Positions 49,160 to 58,173 of a DNA stretch of 59,574 bases are shown here, piece by piece (position 1 is the first letter of the stretch; each line of letters starts with the position of its first letter). The translations under genes and the position numbers were made by a program. This DNA is from a bacterium (GTDB lineage: Archaea > Nanoarchaeota > Nanoarchaeia > Woesearchaeales > UBA10216). The DNA lies in NCBI GenBank assembly GCA_024206195.1, contig JAAGZO010000459.1:1-59574 (forward strand), written 5' to 3'. The notes under the pieces are model-generated. The model saw only the letters and a list, made by a program, of their open reading frames with translations. It ran no database searches and had not been told where the DNA came from.

Positions 49160-49858
49160 TTAAACAAAGAACGGAACCCGCCACATATACCTTCTGTATT
49201 CTACATTCTTCTTTTGAATCTCTTTTTCCTCTGTTTTGCACACTTTAACATACTTGTAAACCAGTATCGGGGTAAATATCAGTGTGAGTATTGTTGGCCA
49301 ACCAATGAACCAACCGATAATAATCAGGATAAATCCGAGGTACTGCGGATGTCTTGAATAAGCATATATCCCTTTTGTGACAAAGCTTTGCTTCTTTATA
49401 TTCCTGTAGAGCGTTACCCAGCCAACAAGTATCAGCAAAGCGCCAATAACCATTAGCACAGCAGAATAAAGCATTGCTGTATCCATTCCTAGGCCAACGC
49501 CGAACAGCGTGAAATTAACAACATTGTCCGGCAAAACAGCATCTGCTGTGAAGAAATACTTTGATGCAAATATTATTGTCAATGGGATGCCATACATCTC
49601 AATGAACAGTGAGACAAAAAACGCGCTTATTACTCCATATTCCATCCAGTTTGCTTTTCTCCTGAAAGAAAGCGGTATAAGAAACGCAAGGAACAATAGT
49701 ATGCTTAAAACTACAATATGCCACTGCTCTGTCACTATCCTTGTTATCACATTCCCTGTTAGGTAAACATGAAAATGATAGAAAAAATCCATGAAAAAAA
49801 CAAGAGGAATAAGAACAATCACTGCAAGCAAGATCCTTGGCACTATATTCCTGACCAT
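49160..49858 (-). CDS. Isoprenylcysteine carboxyl methyltransferase-like membrane protein
   Basis: A 232-residue membrane protein with about six spans. The C-terminal third has the ICMT/PEMT family signature: LVTKGIYAYSRHPQYLGFI (here SFVTKGIYAYSRHPQYLG), a span, then a second SAM-binding part with E near CKTEEKEIQKKNVEYRRYMWRVP. Archaea lack CaaX prenylation, so the methylated substrate is probably a lipid or amine. Leaderless or short leader; no cotranscribed partner is evident. Confidence 0.78.
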   Translation of the reverse strand: MVRNIVPRILLAVIVLIPLVFFMDFFYHFHVYLTGNVITRIVTEQWHIVVLSILLFLAFLIPLSFRRKANWMEYGVISAFFVSLFIEMYGIPLTIIFASKYFFTADAVLPDNVVNFTLFGVGLGMDTAMLYSAVLMVIGALLILVGWVTLYRNIKKQSFVTKGIYAYSRHPQYLGFILIIIGWFIGWPTILTLIFTPILVYKYVKVCKTEEKEIQKKNVEYRRYMWRVPFFV

Positions 49859-49902
49859 ATCACTATCTCAAAAATACCTCTATTTAAAGTTTTGCTAGAA
49901 CA

Positions 49903-50385
49903 TCACAACTTCTTCAGTCTTGATTCAATGTCATTGAGCTGGTCTTCGAGCTTTTCCATGACAGGAACCTCTTTTTTGACTGGTGGTGGAGGCGGTGCTG
50001 CTTTTTTTACAGGCGCCTTTTTCACTGGTGCTTTCTTAACCGGTTTTGGCTTGGCCTTTGCTGCCTTTTTCTCAGCCATCAGCTTTTTCTCGTCTTCATC
50101 TATGTGAGCATCATCTTCTCTTGGTATTTTTGTAAGGTCAATTGGAGGCATATCTGCTTTTAGCTCAGCTATTGTTTTCATTAAATCCTTTACAATTGCC
50201 TTGAAGTTTTCTATCTCTGATTCTTTTTGCTTTCTAATATCCCTTACTTTTTCATATCTTTGTAAGGATTGAACTATTGACTTTGATGATTCAAGAAGAC
50301 TCCTTCTTACAGTATTAGGATCAGTTAGTCCAATATAGAACTGCTCTTCTTCTTTTACTGATGCTTTGTTAACTGCTGGCGGCAT
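49903..50385 (-). CDS. Coiled-coil protein with Lys/Ala/Pro-rich linker, unknown
   Basis: Not recognised; 160 residues. An N-terminal helical part has FYIGLTDPNTVRRSLLES and a coiled coil (about residues 30-75). A linker at about residues 108-140 repeats KKAPV units and then PPPPP. A short C-terminal helix, MEKLEDQLNDIESRLKKL, is also coiled-coil-like. No signal or membrane span. It is the last of three consecutive genes, three bases after the middle gene. Confidence 0.68.
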   Translation of the reverse strand: MPPAVNKASVKEEEQFYIGLTDPNTVRRSLLESSKSIVQSLQRYEKVRDIRKQKESEIENFKAIVKDLMKTIAELKADMPPIDLTKIPREDDAHIDEDEKKLMAEKKAAKAKPKPVKKAPVKKAPVKKAAPPPPPVKKEVPVMEKLEDQLNDIESRLKKL

Positions 50386-50388
50386 TTT

Positions 50389-50616
50389 TTACATGTTGTT
50401 TTCTGGCTTTGCCATAAGACTGTTCACAAAAACAAGCTTTTCCTCAACCTTATTGAGCTCGTTTTTCCATGTCAACAACTCGTTGTCTTCATTTGTCTTG
50501 AGTTCCTCAATCTTTCTGAGGGATCTCTTTGCCTCTTCAAGCTTGTTTCTTACACTGTTTAGGTTCTGTGTTATTTTCTTGTACTTGTCTATTTTAACAA
50601 AAACTGGCGCATTCAT
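50389..50616 (-). CDS. Small coiled-coil protein, unknown
   Basis: Not recognised; 75 residues starting MNAPVFVKIDKY. AGGTG is placed for the ATG at 50616, while an in-frame GTG nine bases earlier is inside that site. The whole protein is helical, with LRKIEELKTNEDNELLTWKNELNKVEEKLVFV. This pattern (lysine- and glutamate-rich helix, Trp, then a helix ending in KL) is shared with the C-terminal part of the upstream gene, suggesting a common origin. Confidence 0.7.
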   Translation of the reverse strand: MNAPVFVKIDKYKKITQNLNSVRNKLEEAKRSLRKIEELKTNEDNELLTWKNELNKVEEKLVFVNSLMAKPENNM

Positions 50617-50625
50617 TATAATCAC

Positions 50626-51324
50626 CTACGTTTCAAATATCATATCATCCGCAAGGATGAGCTTTCTTTGTATATCTTCAAGGGTCTTATGCCATTTATC
50701 ATATTCTTTCTCTTCAAGATCCTTATTACCCTTTAGTTTTGAAAGGGATGAGAGTGAACTGGATAATGAGTTGTTGAGGCGTTCTATTTCCCTCATTAGT
50801 GTGCCAAAGGTATATGCTTTCATGAACATTGGCATTTCAACAATAGGACCTAAGGTAGCTTCTATCTCTGATCTGGAAACAGGAGTCATTCTCATAGCTG
50901 CTTCGAATGGCAGAGGCTCTGCTGTTTTTGGTTTGTTATCTGGTAATGAAGGAACTTCAAATGATGGTTTGTCCAGAGTTGGAAATGTTGGTTTAGAAGG
51001 CATCTCTGACATATCATGTTTTTCTGGAATAGGTGCATCAGGAAGTACTGGTTTAGGCAATTCTGGTTTTGGAATTTCTTCAATCCCTGGCTTTGGTGGC
51101 ACATCTGGAAGCTTTTCAGACCAGTCTGGCGCATCAGTTTTCAAAGGTGTTAATGGAGGCGGCATTTTTTCTTCAAATTTTGAAGGTGGCGCTGCCCCTG
51201 GAAAACTTGGTAATTCAGAATAAAGTTTTGAACTGTTTAAAGGTGGTGGCGGAGGTAGGTCTAGCTTTTCCTTAGATGGAGATACATTTCCCTCTTTTTT
51301 TTGTCCTATCCCTAAAAACCCCAA
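50626..51324 (-). CDS. Proline-rich protein with C-terminal coiled-coil domain, unknown
   Basis: Not recognised; 232 residues. The start codon is TTG at 51324, supported by GAGGT six bases upstream and by the absence of any earlier ATG. Residues about 20-130 are a proline-rich, probably unfolded segment (PPPPP, PELPKPVLPDAPIP). Residues about 150-232 are helical and end DLEEKEYDKWHKTLEDIQRKLILADDM, similar to the next small gene. No signal peptide is visible. Confidence 0.68.
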   Translation of the reverse strand: MGFLGIGQKKEGNVSPSKEKLDLPPPPPLNSSKLYSELPSFPGAAPPSKFEEKMPPPLTPLKTDAPDWSEKLPDVPPKPGIEEIPKPELPKPVLPDAPIPEKHDMSEMPSKPTFPTLDKPSFEVPSLPDNKPKTAEPLPFEAAMRMTPVSRSEIEATLGPIVEMPMFMKAYTFGTLMREIERLNNSLSSSLSSLSKLKGNKDLEEKEYDKWHKTLEDIQRKLILADDMIFET

Positions 51325-51329
51325 CGTAT

Positions 51330-51336
51330 TACCTCT
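51330..51336 (-). promoter_or_regulatory. Ribosome-binding site supporting a TTG start
   Basis: The minus strand reads AGAGGTAATACG followed by TTG at 51324. GAGGT at six bases' spacing selects this rare start for the proline-rich gene. Confidence 0.5.
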
Positions 51337-51397
51337 TTTTACAATATTGGAACAACCTTAGTATTAAAACTTTTTTGAGTATTTTAAAATAGTGACA

Positions 51398-52924
51398 TCA
51401 CTCATACTCTATGGTGGCAGGTGGTTTCTGTGTAATATCATATACAACTCTGGTGATATCCTTGACATTTCTTACTATTCTATTAGATGCTCTCTCGAGC
51501 AGGCTATAGGGCAGCCTTGCCCAGTCAGCTGTCATTGCATCAATGGATGTAACAGCCCTTATTGCAATCATGTCTCCATATCTTCTTGAATCGCCCATTA
51601 CACCAACTGTTTTTACAGGCAACAGCACAACAAGCGCCTGCCAGACATTGTCATAATGCCCTGCTTTTGCAAGCTCTTCTATGAAAATGCTGTCTGCTTC
51701 CCTTAACCTGTCCAGTCTTTCCTTTGTTATTTCACCAACAATCCTTACACCTAGTCCTGGTCCTGGGAATGGGTGTCTGTGAAGATACTCCTCTTTTATT
51801 CCGAGGTTTTTTCCAAGGTCTCTTACTTCATCCTTGTACAAATCCTTTAGCGGCTCAATTGGTGTTAGTTTCATCTTTGCAGGAAGACCACCAACATTAT
51901 GATGTGTTTTTATCACAGATGCATTTCCTGATGCCTGCGCTGATTCTATTCTGTCAGGATAGATTGTTCCTTGTCCTAAAAATTTGATGTGCCCTTTCTC
52001 CCTTAACTCTTCTACTTGTTTCTCAAATACCTCGATGAATGTGTGTCCGATTATCTTTCTCTTTTTCTCAGGGTCTGTAACTCCTTTCAATTTTCTAAGG
52101 AAAATCTTGGACGCATCAACAGAGTAGAAATGTTTAAAACCCATTTCCTTGTAAATGTTTTTTACATAATCTGCTTCGCCCTTTCTCACAAGACCGTTAT
52201 CAACAAAAACACAGTAGAGCTTAGAAGTAACCCGTTTCAGAATAACAGATGCAACAAGGCTGTCAACTCCACCGCTTACAGCCATTATTATTCCATCATC
52301 CTTAACCTCTTTTTTCAGCTCTTTTACAAGTACCTTGTCAAGTCCGCTGAGCGAGTAATCATGCTTTACTGCACAGATATTAATAAAATTACTTAGTATC
52401 CTTAATCCGTTTGGTGTATGATCTACCTCTGTATGAAACTGCACACCATATACTTTTTTATCATCATTTTCATATGCAGCTATCTCGCAGTTCTTTGTTG
52501 AACCAATGATCTTGAATCCTGCTGGTGCTTTTGTAACAGTATCATAATGTGACATCCATACATACTCTTTTCTTTTCAATCCATTGAAGAGTCTGCTTTT
52601 CTTCACATTCATTGCTACATTTCCATATTCTCCTTTCTTCCCAGCATCAACCTTGCCTCCTAGATAATAAGCAATAAGTTGGTGGCCATAGCATATCCCA
52701 AAAATCGGGATGCCCATCTGGAAAACCCTTTTATCGCACCTTGGAGCATTCTTGTCATGCACGCATGTTGGCCCGCCAGAGAGTATTATTCCATCTGGTT
52801 TTTTTCTTACTACTTCTTCAAACTTGGCATGTCCTGGCAGTATTTCTGAGTAAACTCCAAGCTGCCTTACCTTTCTTGCAATAAGATGTGCGTATTGTCC
52901 ACCATAATCTAGTACAAGTATCAT
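51398..52924 (-). CDS. guaA: GMP synthase, glutamine-hydrolysing
   Basis: Amidates XMP to GMP. The 508-residue product contains both halves: the class I glutamine amidotransferase (residues 1 to about 190, with Cys in IFGICYGHQLI and HTEVDHT) and the ATP-pyrophosphatase (from about 205, PP-loop AVSGGVDSLVA), plus the C-terminal dimerisation domain ending KPPATIEYE. Many archaea split these into two subunits, so a fused enzyme is worth noting. It is the last gene of the purine operon, one base after purP. Confidence 0.95.
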   Translation of the reverse strand: MILVLDYGGQYAHLIARKVRQLGVYSEILPGHAKFEEVVRKKPDGIILSGGPTCVHDKNAPRCDKRVFQMGIPIFGICYGHQLIAYYLGGKVDAGKKGEYGNVAMNVKKSRLFNGLKRKEYVWMSHYDTVTKAPAGFKIIGSTKNCEIAAYENDDKKVYGVQFHTEVDHTPNGLRILSNFINICAVKHDYSLSGLDKVLVKELKKEVKDDGIIMAVSGGVDSLVASVILKRVTSKLYCVFVDNGLVRKGEADYVKNIYKEMGFKHFYSVDASKIFLRKLKGVTDPEKKRKIIGHTFIEVFEKQVEELREKGHIKFLGQGTIYPDRIESAQASGNASVIKTHHNVGGLPAKMKLTPIEPLKDLYKDEVRDLGKNLGIKEEYLHRHPFPGPGLGVRIVGEITKERLDRLREADSIFIEELAKAGHYDNVWQALVVLLPVKTVGVMGDSRRYGDMIAIRAVTSIDAMTADWARLPYSLLERASNRIVRNVKDITRVVYDITQKPPATIEYE

Positions 52925-52925
52925 T

Positions 52926-54053
52926 TTACGTCAAGATATCAAGCAGCTTTTTTTCATCAACTGCTTTCTTTACCTCCATTGCTATTCTGTCACCAACACT
53001 TATTGATTCGCCATAAAGATAACCTGTGTATGGTGTGAATCTTGTTCCAGGGCTTCCAGGAACACGCATGCTAACATCAAATATTACAATCTCTTCTTTT
53101 CCTTTTTCTGCAGCAACAGCTCCCTGTAGCGCAAACGAGCCTATAATACCCGGAGGATGCTCTTTCTTGGATGTTGCAACAAACTTCTCACCGATGTCAT
53201 ATATCTTTTCAAGTATTGATTCCTTTGTTGTGCATGCAACATGTCCTGTTTCAACAAGTTTTGGCTTGACATACTTCAGAACCTCTAGTTGTTCGCTGGC
53301 AGGTAACCTTAACAAACCATCAAGGTTTGTCTGTCTTCTCATATCAGTTCCCATCAGCTCTAGCTCTCCTGTTATTGGTGAATAAAAGTAATTGAAATTA
53401 ACCTGTGCCCCAATAATATACTCTTCAATGACTGCGTTCTTAAGAGCATCCTTTGTAATTACACCTTTCTCAATCATCTCTTCTGATTTTTCCTTGTACT
53501 CCTCAAAATTATTCGCAAAAAAGAATGCTCTTTCATATCCGCGATCTGCTTCTGCAACCTTCACAAGGACAAGCCTGTCAATATCTGAAGCCTTCTTGAA
53601 CATCTTAGGTATTCTTATCCCTGCTTTTTCAAGTAAGTAGTACTGATTCTTTGGCTGATCGCGCTCTTCTTTCTTCAGCATGGTCCTTGTTCCGAATATT
53701 GGAACCATGAACTTGTTCTCTATCTCATTAAAATCACAATAAACCCAGAAATATCTGCTGTGTATGAATATCGTGTTCAGCTTCCTTAATTTTTCCTGTA
53801 CATCCTTCTTTACAATATCACTGAACTTGTCAACAATTATCACTTCATCAACAACTCCTTTTCCATCCCGTGTGTTGAAATACTTTGTATAAGTCTTTTC
53901 TCGTCCTTTTTGGCACACTACAACTGTTTTGAACCCGAGCTTTTTTGCTCCAGTGCTCACATCAAGCGCACTGTGTCCGCCTAAGCTGCCGATCGCTATA
54001 TTATTCAAGTCATACCCTTCAACTATTTTTTGTATGTCTTTTTTTGATATCAT
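52926..54053 (-). CDS. purP: PurP-type ATP-grasp enzyme (FAICAR synthetase), copy 1
   Basis: PurP converts AICAR plus formate and ATP to FAICAR, replacing the bacterial PurH transformylase in archaea. The 375-residue product begins with the PurP nucleotide loop IGSLGGHSALDVSTGAKKLGF, then VVCQKGREKTY, and the ATP-grasp part including KVAEADRGYERAFF and IEEYIIGAQVNFNYFYSP. It ends MRVPGSPGTRFTPYTGYLYGESISVG. The preceding gene is a second PurP, and the two overlap as ATGA. Confidence 0.9.
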   Translation of the reverse strand: MISKKDIQKIVEGYDLNNIAIGSLGGHSALDVSTGAKKLGFKTVVVCQKGREKTYTKYFNTRDGKGVVDEVIIVDKFSDIVKKDVQEKLRKLNTIFIHSRYFWVYCDFNEIENKFMVPIFGTRTMLKKEERDQPKNQYYLLEKAGIRIPKMFKKASDIDRLVLVKVAEADRGYERAFFFANNFEEYKEKSEEMIEKGVITKDALKNAVIEEYIIGAQVNFNYFYSPITGELELMGTDMRRQTNLDGLLRLPASEQLEVLKYVKPKLVETGHVACTTKESILEKIYDIGEKFVATSKKEHPPGIIGSFALQGAVAAEKGKEEIVIFDVSMRVPGSPGTRFTPYTGYLYGESISVGDRIAMEVKKAVDEKKLLDILT

Positions 54054-55057
54054 CCCAGCACCTTCTCGATTTTATTTTTTTGTATTGCCTCCTTAATATC
54101 GCGAGCAATTCTTCTTCCTGTGCTCATTGGCTCATTGTACTTCAGGTCAGTATATGGAGAACCGTTAGTGTATGGATTTGTTCCTGCCACTATTCTTGCA
54201 GATATCTCAAATACATAAAAGTTGAGATCAGGACAAATAACTGTTTCCAGGCAGAATGGACCAAACAAGCCGCCAGTTTCAAGCTTCTTGGACATCTTTA
54301 CAACAGCTTCGCCCATCTTGAATATTTTTGGAAGTAAAGACTCCCTTACAACAAGCGGTACATTTCCTGTAACATTAAATGATGTCTCAAGACCAAGGTC
54401 TATCTGATCTTTTGCAGCGATCCTTCCTATTGAGTCAACATTACTCTCATATCTCTTGTCAAAACTTAGCACCTCTATCTCATCCTTGACTGGAGAGTAA
54501 AAGTAGTGTATATACATAGGAGCTCCTACAATATATTCCTGTATCACATACGCCTTTCCTTGGTGTTCCTTTATCTTTTCATAGAACTCCTTTGCATTCT
54601 TTGCAAGGAAATATCCTCTTCCTCCTTTTGCACCAAAGAACTTGATTATTACAGGCCCGTCTATCTCTTCAGGTGTTTTGTATATTCTTGGCAGCAAAAG
54701 ACCTGCCTTTTTCAGCCACTCTCTTTGCTTGCCTCTGTCAAACTCCCATTTCAGAATTCTTTTGTTTCCATAATACATAAGCTTTGAACTTTCTATGGCT
54801 TTTCTGTCAAAGGTCGCTACATATGATCCGTGTGGTATAAATACTGCATTCTGCTTTTTCAAATACTCTTCCTTTTTCTTCAAATCCTTAAATGAGTCAA
54901 CCTCTATTATCTCATCTGCTACATTAAAGTGCTTGTATGGTTGCACTCTGTTTTTTTCACAGATTGCAATCGTTTTAAAGCCTTCATCCTTCGCTCCCTT
55001 TAGTATCTGTAGGGCAGAGTGGCTGCCCAATGTTGCGATCTTATATTCTTTCGTCAT
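54050..55057 (-). CDS. purP: PurP-type ATP-grasp enzyme, copy 2
   Basis: A second PurP-like protein of 335 residues, starting MTKEYKIATLGSHSALQILKGAKDEGF. ATP-grasp motifs are IIKFFGAKGGRGYFL and IQEYIVGAPMYIHYFYSP, and it ends ISARIVAGTNPYTNGSPYTDLKY. The start overlaps the purB stop as ATGA; a longer frame starting at 55087 would lie inside purB and is rejected. Paralogous PurP genes occur in several archaea, and one copy may have another role in the pathway. Confidence 0.9.
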   Translation of the reverse strand: MTKEYKIATLGSHSALQILKGAKDEGFKTIAICEKNRVQPYKHFNVADEIIEVDSFKDLKKKEEYLKKQNAVFIPHGSYVATFDRKAIESSKLMYYGNKRILKWEFDRGKQREWLKKAGLLLPRIYKTPEEIDGPVIIKFFGAKGGRGYFLAKNAKEFYEKIKEHQGKAYVIQEYIVGAPMYIHYFYSPVKDEIEVLSFDKRYESNVDSIGRIAAKDQIDLGLETSFNVTGNVPLVVRESLLPKIFKMGEAVVKMSKKLETGGLFGPFCLETVICPDLNFYVFEISARIVAGTNPYTNGSPYTDLKYNEPMSTGRRIARDIKEAIQKNKIEKVLG

Positions 55058-56439
55058 TTTTTTAGTAAGCCCTCCCAGTATTTGCATACATGTTCAGCCT
55101 TTTTGGCTGATATGCCTGTGTATTTCTCAGGATTCTTTATTATAGCTATCTGCTGTTTTGTGAACTTATTAAGATACTGCTTTATTGAAGGGTCCTTCAA
55201 TAGCAGCTCTCCAAAGCTCTTCTTCTCTTTCTGCGCTTTCAAAGTCACCTTTCTGACATATTCGTGTGCATCAGGATGTCCATAAGCAGCCAGCAATATA
55301 TAAGCAGGCTCTGCTGATATCATGTCTTTGTTCTTATTAAAGTTCTCTTTTAGTTGGTTCTTGTCAACAACAAGATTTTCCATAACCTTGTTCAGCCTGT
55401 TAATTGCGATTACAAATGCTGCAACAGCTTCTGCATTAAACCTTGAGGAAGCAGAGTTGGTCAAGTCCCTTTGGTGCTCAGAGATCTGGTCCATATAGAC
55501 GGTATTCATTCTCGGCATGAATGCCTTCCACATAGACTTAACGTTTTCAAAGTTTATGGGGTTTCTCTTGTGCGGCATAGTACTCGAGCCAACCTGTTTG
55601 CTTCCAAAAAGTTCTGCAACCTCTGCTATTTCTGACCTTTGCAGATGTCTCATGTCATCTGCTAGATTAGCAATAACACCGAATGCAGATATAACTGAAT
55701 GAATGTAATCTGTCATGTATTCTGGTTCTGCTATCTGTGTTGAGTGTGTTGAAGCCCTTAATCCAAGGATATTAAGAACAATTCCTTCGAATTCTTCTGG
55801 GTTTTCAAAGAAGAGTGCCGATGCATTATAGCTGCCAACAGCTCCTGATATTTTTCCTCGAAGGTTGTTTGAGGTTTTCCTGACTTCAAGAACCCGGTTT
55901 CCAAACCTGCTGACATATTCTGCCATTGCAAAGCCAAAGGTTATTGGTTCTGCATGCTGGCCATGTGTTCTTCCAATCTGAAGCGTGGCTTTTTCTCTTC
56001 GTGTAAGCGATATTAATGTTCTTTCAAGAGCAACCATTTCAGGTATTACAACATTGTTTGCTACATCTCGCATCCTTGCTGCTTCTGCTGTGCATATTAT
56101 ATCACAGGATGTTGCTGCTAAGTGAACATATGGCTTTGCTTTTTTTGAAACATTCTTTCTTATGCAGTTTACAAGTGCCCTGACATTATGTTTTATCCTG
56201 TCTTCTTCATCGTAAACCTCTTCTACAGTTACTTTTTTGCATGCATCTGATATTTCCTTTGCAACATCCTTTCCACATACCTTTTTTTCAGCAAGCGCCT
56301 GTGCCATTGCTGCTTCTACAGCAAGCATGTACTTTACTGATGCTTTTTCAGATAGGTAAGGCTCAAGTTTAGAAAACATCGCCTTGTTTTTTCCATAGTA
56401 TCTGAAATCCAGCGGACTAATGTTGTCAAAAATATTCAT
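55054..56439 (-). CDS. purB: Adenylosuccinate lyase
   Basis: Catalyses two fumarate eliminations, SAICAR to AICAR and adenylosuccinate to AMP. The 461-residue product matches the fumarase/aspartase superfamily: SPLDFRYYGK at the N-terminus, ATSCDI and GRTHGQHAEPITFG with the catalytic His, and the signature GSSTMPHKRNPINFE (about residues 290-304). Length is normal. It overlaps purC and the following purP as ATGA, implying coupled translation. Confidence 0.95.
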   Translation of the reverse strand: MNIFDNISPLDFRYYGKNKAMFSKLEPYLSEKASVKYMLAVEAAMAQALAEKKVCGKDVAKEISDACKKVTVEEVYDEEDRIKHNVRALVNCIRKNVSKKAKPYVHLAATSCDIICTAEAARMRDVANNVVIPEMVALERTLISLTRREKATLQIGRTHGQHAEPITFGFAMAEYVSRFGNRVLEVRKTSNNLRGKISGAVGSYNASALFFENPEEFEGIVLNILGLRASTHSTQIAEPEYMTDYIHSVISAFGVIANLADDMRHLQRSEIAEVAELFGSKQVGSSTMPHKRNPINFENVKSMWKAFMPRMNTVYMDQISEHQRDLTNSASSRFNAEAVAAFVIAINRLNKVMENLVVDKNQLKENFNKNKDMISAEPAYILLAAYGHPDAHEYVRKVTLKAQKEKKSFGELLLKDPSIKQYLNKFTKQQIAIIKNPEKYTGISAKKAEHVCKYWEGLLKK

Positions 56440-57386
56440 GTGTATCCCCTCTTTTGCAGATTTTTTCTTATTCGATCATCGACTAAGCCAGGCGTTCCCT
56501 TGAATTTCTGTCCGGTTATCCTTTCAAACAATTCGATATACCGCTTTGCTGCCTCTATCTTTATCTCGTCAGGAAGCTCAGGAATAGCGCCATCTCCCAT
56601 GAAGTTTCGCTCTTTTATCAGCCACTGCCTTAAGTATTCCTTGTCAAGCATCTGTTGTTCTTCTCCTTTCTCAAATCTTTCTTCATATCCTTCCTTTACC
56701 CAGTATCTTGATGAGTCTGGTGTGTGTATCTCATCAACAACAAGGTATTCATCTCCACTCTTTCCAAATTCATACTTAGTATCTACAAGTATCAAGCCCT
56801 GTTTTGCAGCCATCTCTGTTCCTTTATTAAAAAGCTTGATTGCTGCTTCCTCTATTTTCTTGTATTCTTCTTCAGGGAGCACGCTTTTGACAATATCTTC
56901 TCTTGAAATAGGCATATCATGTCCAGTATCTGCTTTTGTGGATGGTGTAAGCAGCGGTTCGTCAAACTTCTGGTCTTTTTTCATTCCTTCTGGAAGTTTT
57001 TTCCATACTATCTCTTCCCCTTTTTCGTAGCTTCTCCACATTGAGCCAGTCATGTAGCCCCTTACAACAATCTCAATTGGCAATGGTTCGCATTTCTTTA
57101 CAACCATTACATTTGGATCAGGAATATCTATAACATGGTTCTTTACATCGTCCTTTGTTTTTTCAAACCAGAATGCAGTCATCTGATTAAGCACCTGTCC
57201 TTTGAATGGAATTGTTCCAAGTACCCTGTCAAATGCAGATATTCTGTCTGTTGTCACAATGACCATTTTGTCATCCTTTTTGTAGGTGTCTCTGACTTTT
57301 CCTTTGTACTTGTCTCCAAGATAGTCAAAGTCTGTTTCAAGTAATGCATTGCCAATTTGTTTTTTTATTATTTCGTCTTCTATCAT
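56436..57386 (-). CDS. purC: SAICAR synthetase
   Basis: Joins CAIR and aspartate with ATP. The 316-residue product has the PurC signatures GKVRDTYKKDDKMVIVTTDRISAFDRVLG (about residues 29-57), LPIEIVVRGYMTGSMWRSY, and VDTKYEFGKSGDEYLVVDEIHTPDSSRYW. It is the longer type of about 300 residues. It overlaps purE upstream and purB downstream, each as ATGA. Confidence 0.96.
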   Translation of the reverse strand: MIEDEIIKKQIGNALLETDFDYLGDKYKGKVRDTYKKDDKMVIVTTDRISAFDRVLGTIPFKGQVLNQMTAFWFEKTKDDVKNHVIDIPDPNVMVVKKCEPLPIEIVVRGYMTGSMWRSYEKGEEIVWKKLPEGMKKDQKFDEPLLTPSTKADTGHDMPISREDIVKSVLPEEEYKKIEEAAIKLFNKGTEMAAKQGLILVDTKYEFGKSGDEYLVVDEIHTPDSSRYWVKEGYEERFEKGEEQQMLDKEYLRQWLIKERNFMGDGAIPELPDEIKIEAAKRYIELFERITGQKFKGTPGLVDDRIRKNLQKRGYT

Positions 57387-58144
57387 CTTAAACCACCATC
57401 ATCAGCTATTACCTTTTTTTTCATTTCATCTCTATACGCTTTAATCTCACTCATCTTCCCGAATATCTGTGCAGCAACAATTGCTGCGTTGTCTGCTCTA
57501 TTCAGGCCTACCCACAGGCCATTTTCCATGGCTCGCATAACATCAATAGAATCCCCTACTTTATTCTTGTCACCAACAGGACAATAGATGAACAATCCCT
57601 TGCTTTCTTTTGCCTTGCCGCCCTTGCCAGCAAAGATTATATTGAGAGTATCAATATTAGGAGAAGAAACATTCTCAAAAGGTATTCCAAATTTGTTTAG
57701 TATCTCTCCTGTTTTTTCTGCAAGCTTTCCTCCGCCAACAATATTCACCTTATCATAATTCCTCATTATTCTTATTGCATTGATTGCAGCAATTTCTGCT
57801 CTCTCAACACCAACACACATTACAGGAATTCCGGGTGGCATCTGTGCTATTGAAAGCAGTGCATCCAGTCCTTCATAGTTGTCTTTGCAGGGTATTCCTA
57901 TTACTGGTGTTAATGTTTTTGATGCAATGACCCCTGGCAGGTGTGCTGCAAGTCCTGCTATTGCAATTATTACGCTGTAGTTTCCCTTTAGTATCTTGTC
58001 AAGCATGTCTGGTGTTCTGTGTGCTGAGCAGATCCTTATATCATAATCCACTTTGTTGTTCTTCAGCATATCAGCTGCTCTTTCAGCTACTTCAAGGTTC
58101 GATTTGCTTCCTAAAATTATTAGTATTTTTTCCATTTTTTTCAC
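57383..58144 (-). CDS. purE: PurE with a second, degenerate PurE-like domain
   Basis: N5-CAIR mutase or AIR carboxylase family. Residues about 5-150 form a normal PurE: ILGSKSNLEVAERAADML, CSAHRTPD, AGLAAHLPGVIASKT, and MPPGIPVMCVGV. Residues about 150-253 repeat the pattern: IVGGGKLAEKTGEILNKFG, then VSSPNID in place of SAHRTPD, and ADNAAIVAAQIFG like the PurE end. The second unit lacks the catalytic motif. Start GTG at 58144 is favoured because AAAGGAGG lies eight bases upstream; the ATG nine bases later is too far from it. Confidence 0.9.
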   Translation of the reverse strand: MKKMEKILIILGSKSNLEVAERAADMLKNNKVDYDIRICSAHRTPDMLDKILKGNYSVIIAIAGLAAHLPGVIASKTLTPVIGIPCKDNYEGLDALLSIAQMPPGIPVMCVGVERAEIAAINAIRIMRNYDKVNIVGGGKLAEKTGEILNKFGIPFENVSSPNIDTLNIIFAGKGGKAKESKGLFIYCPVGDKNKVGDSIDVMRAMENGLWVGLNRADNAAIVAAQIFGKMSEIKAYRDEMKKKVIADDGGLR

Positions 58145-58150
58145 AAAAAA

Positions 58151-58160
58151 TTCCTCCTTT
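58151..58160 (-). promoter_or_regulatory. Ribosome-binding site of purE
   Basis: The minus strand reads AAAGGAGGAA, eight bases before GTG at 58144. It supports the GTG start over the ATG at 58135. Confidence 0.6.
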
Positions 58161-58173
58161 AATTTTTTGTTTC

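Noticed and set aside
49981..50050. Short repeated sequence that could be taken for a CRISPR-like array
   Set aside because: It encodes the KKAPV repeats of a protein linker, with no spacer structure; no CRISPR array or cas gene is in the window.
50366..51223. 285-residue Ser/Gly/Phe-rich plus-strand ORF
   Set aside because: Antisense to the proline-rich and coiled-coil genes; complementing CCN codons gives Gly, so the composition is an artefact.
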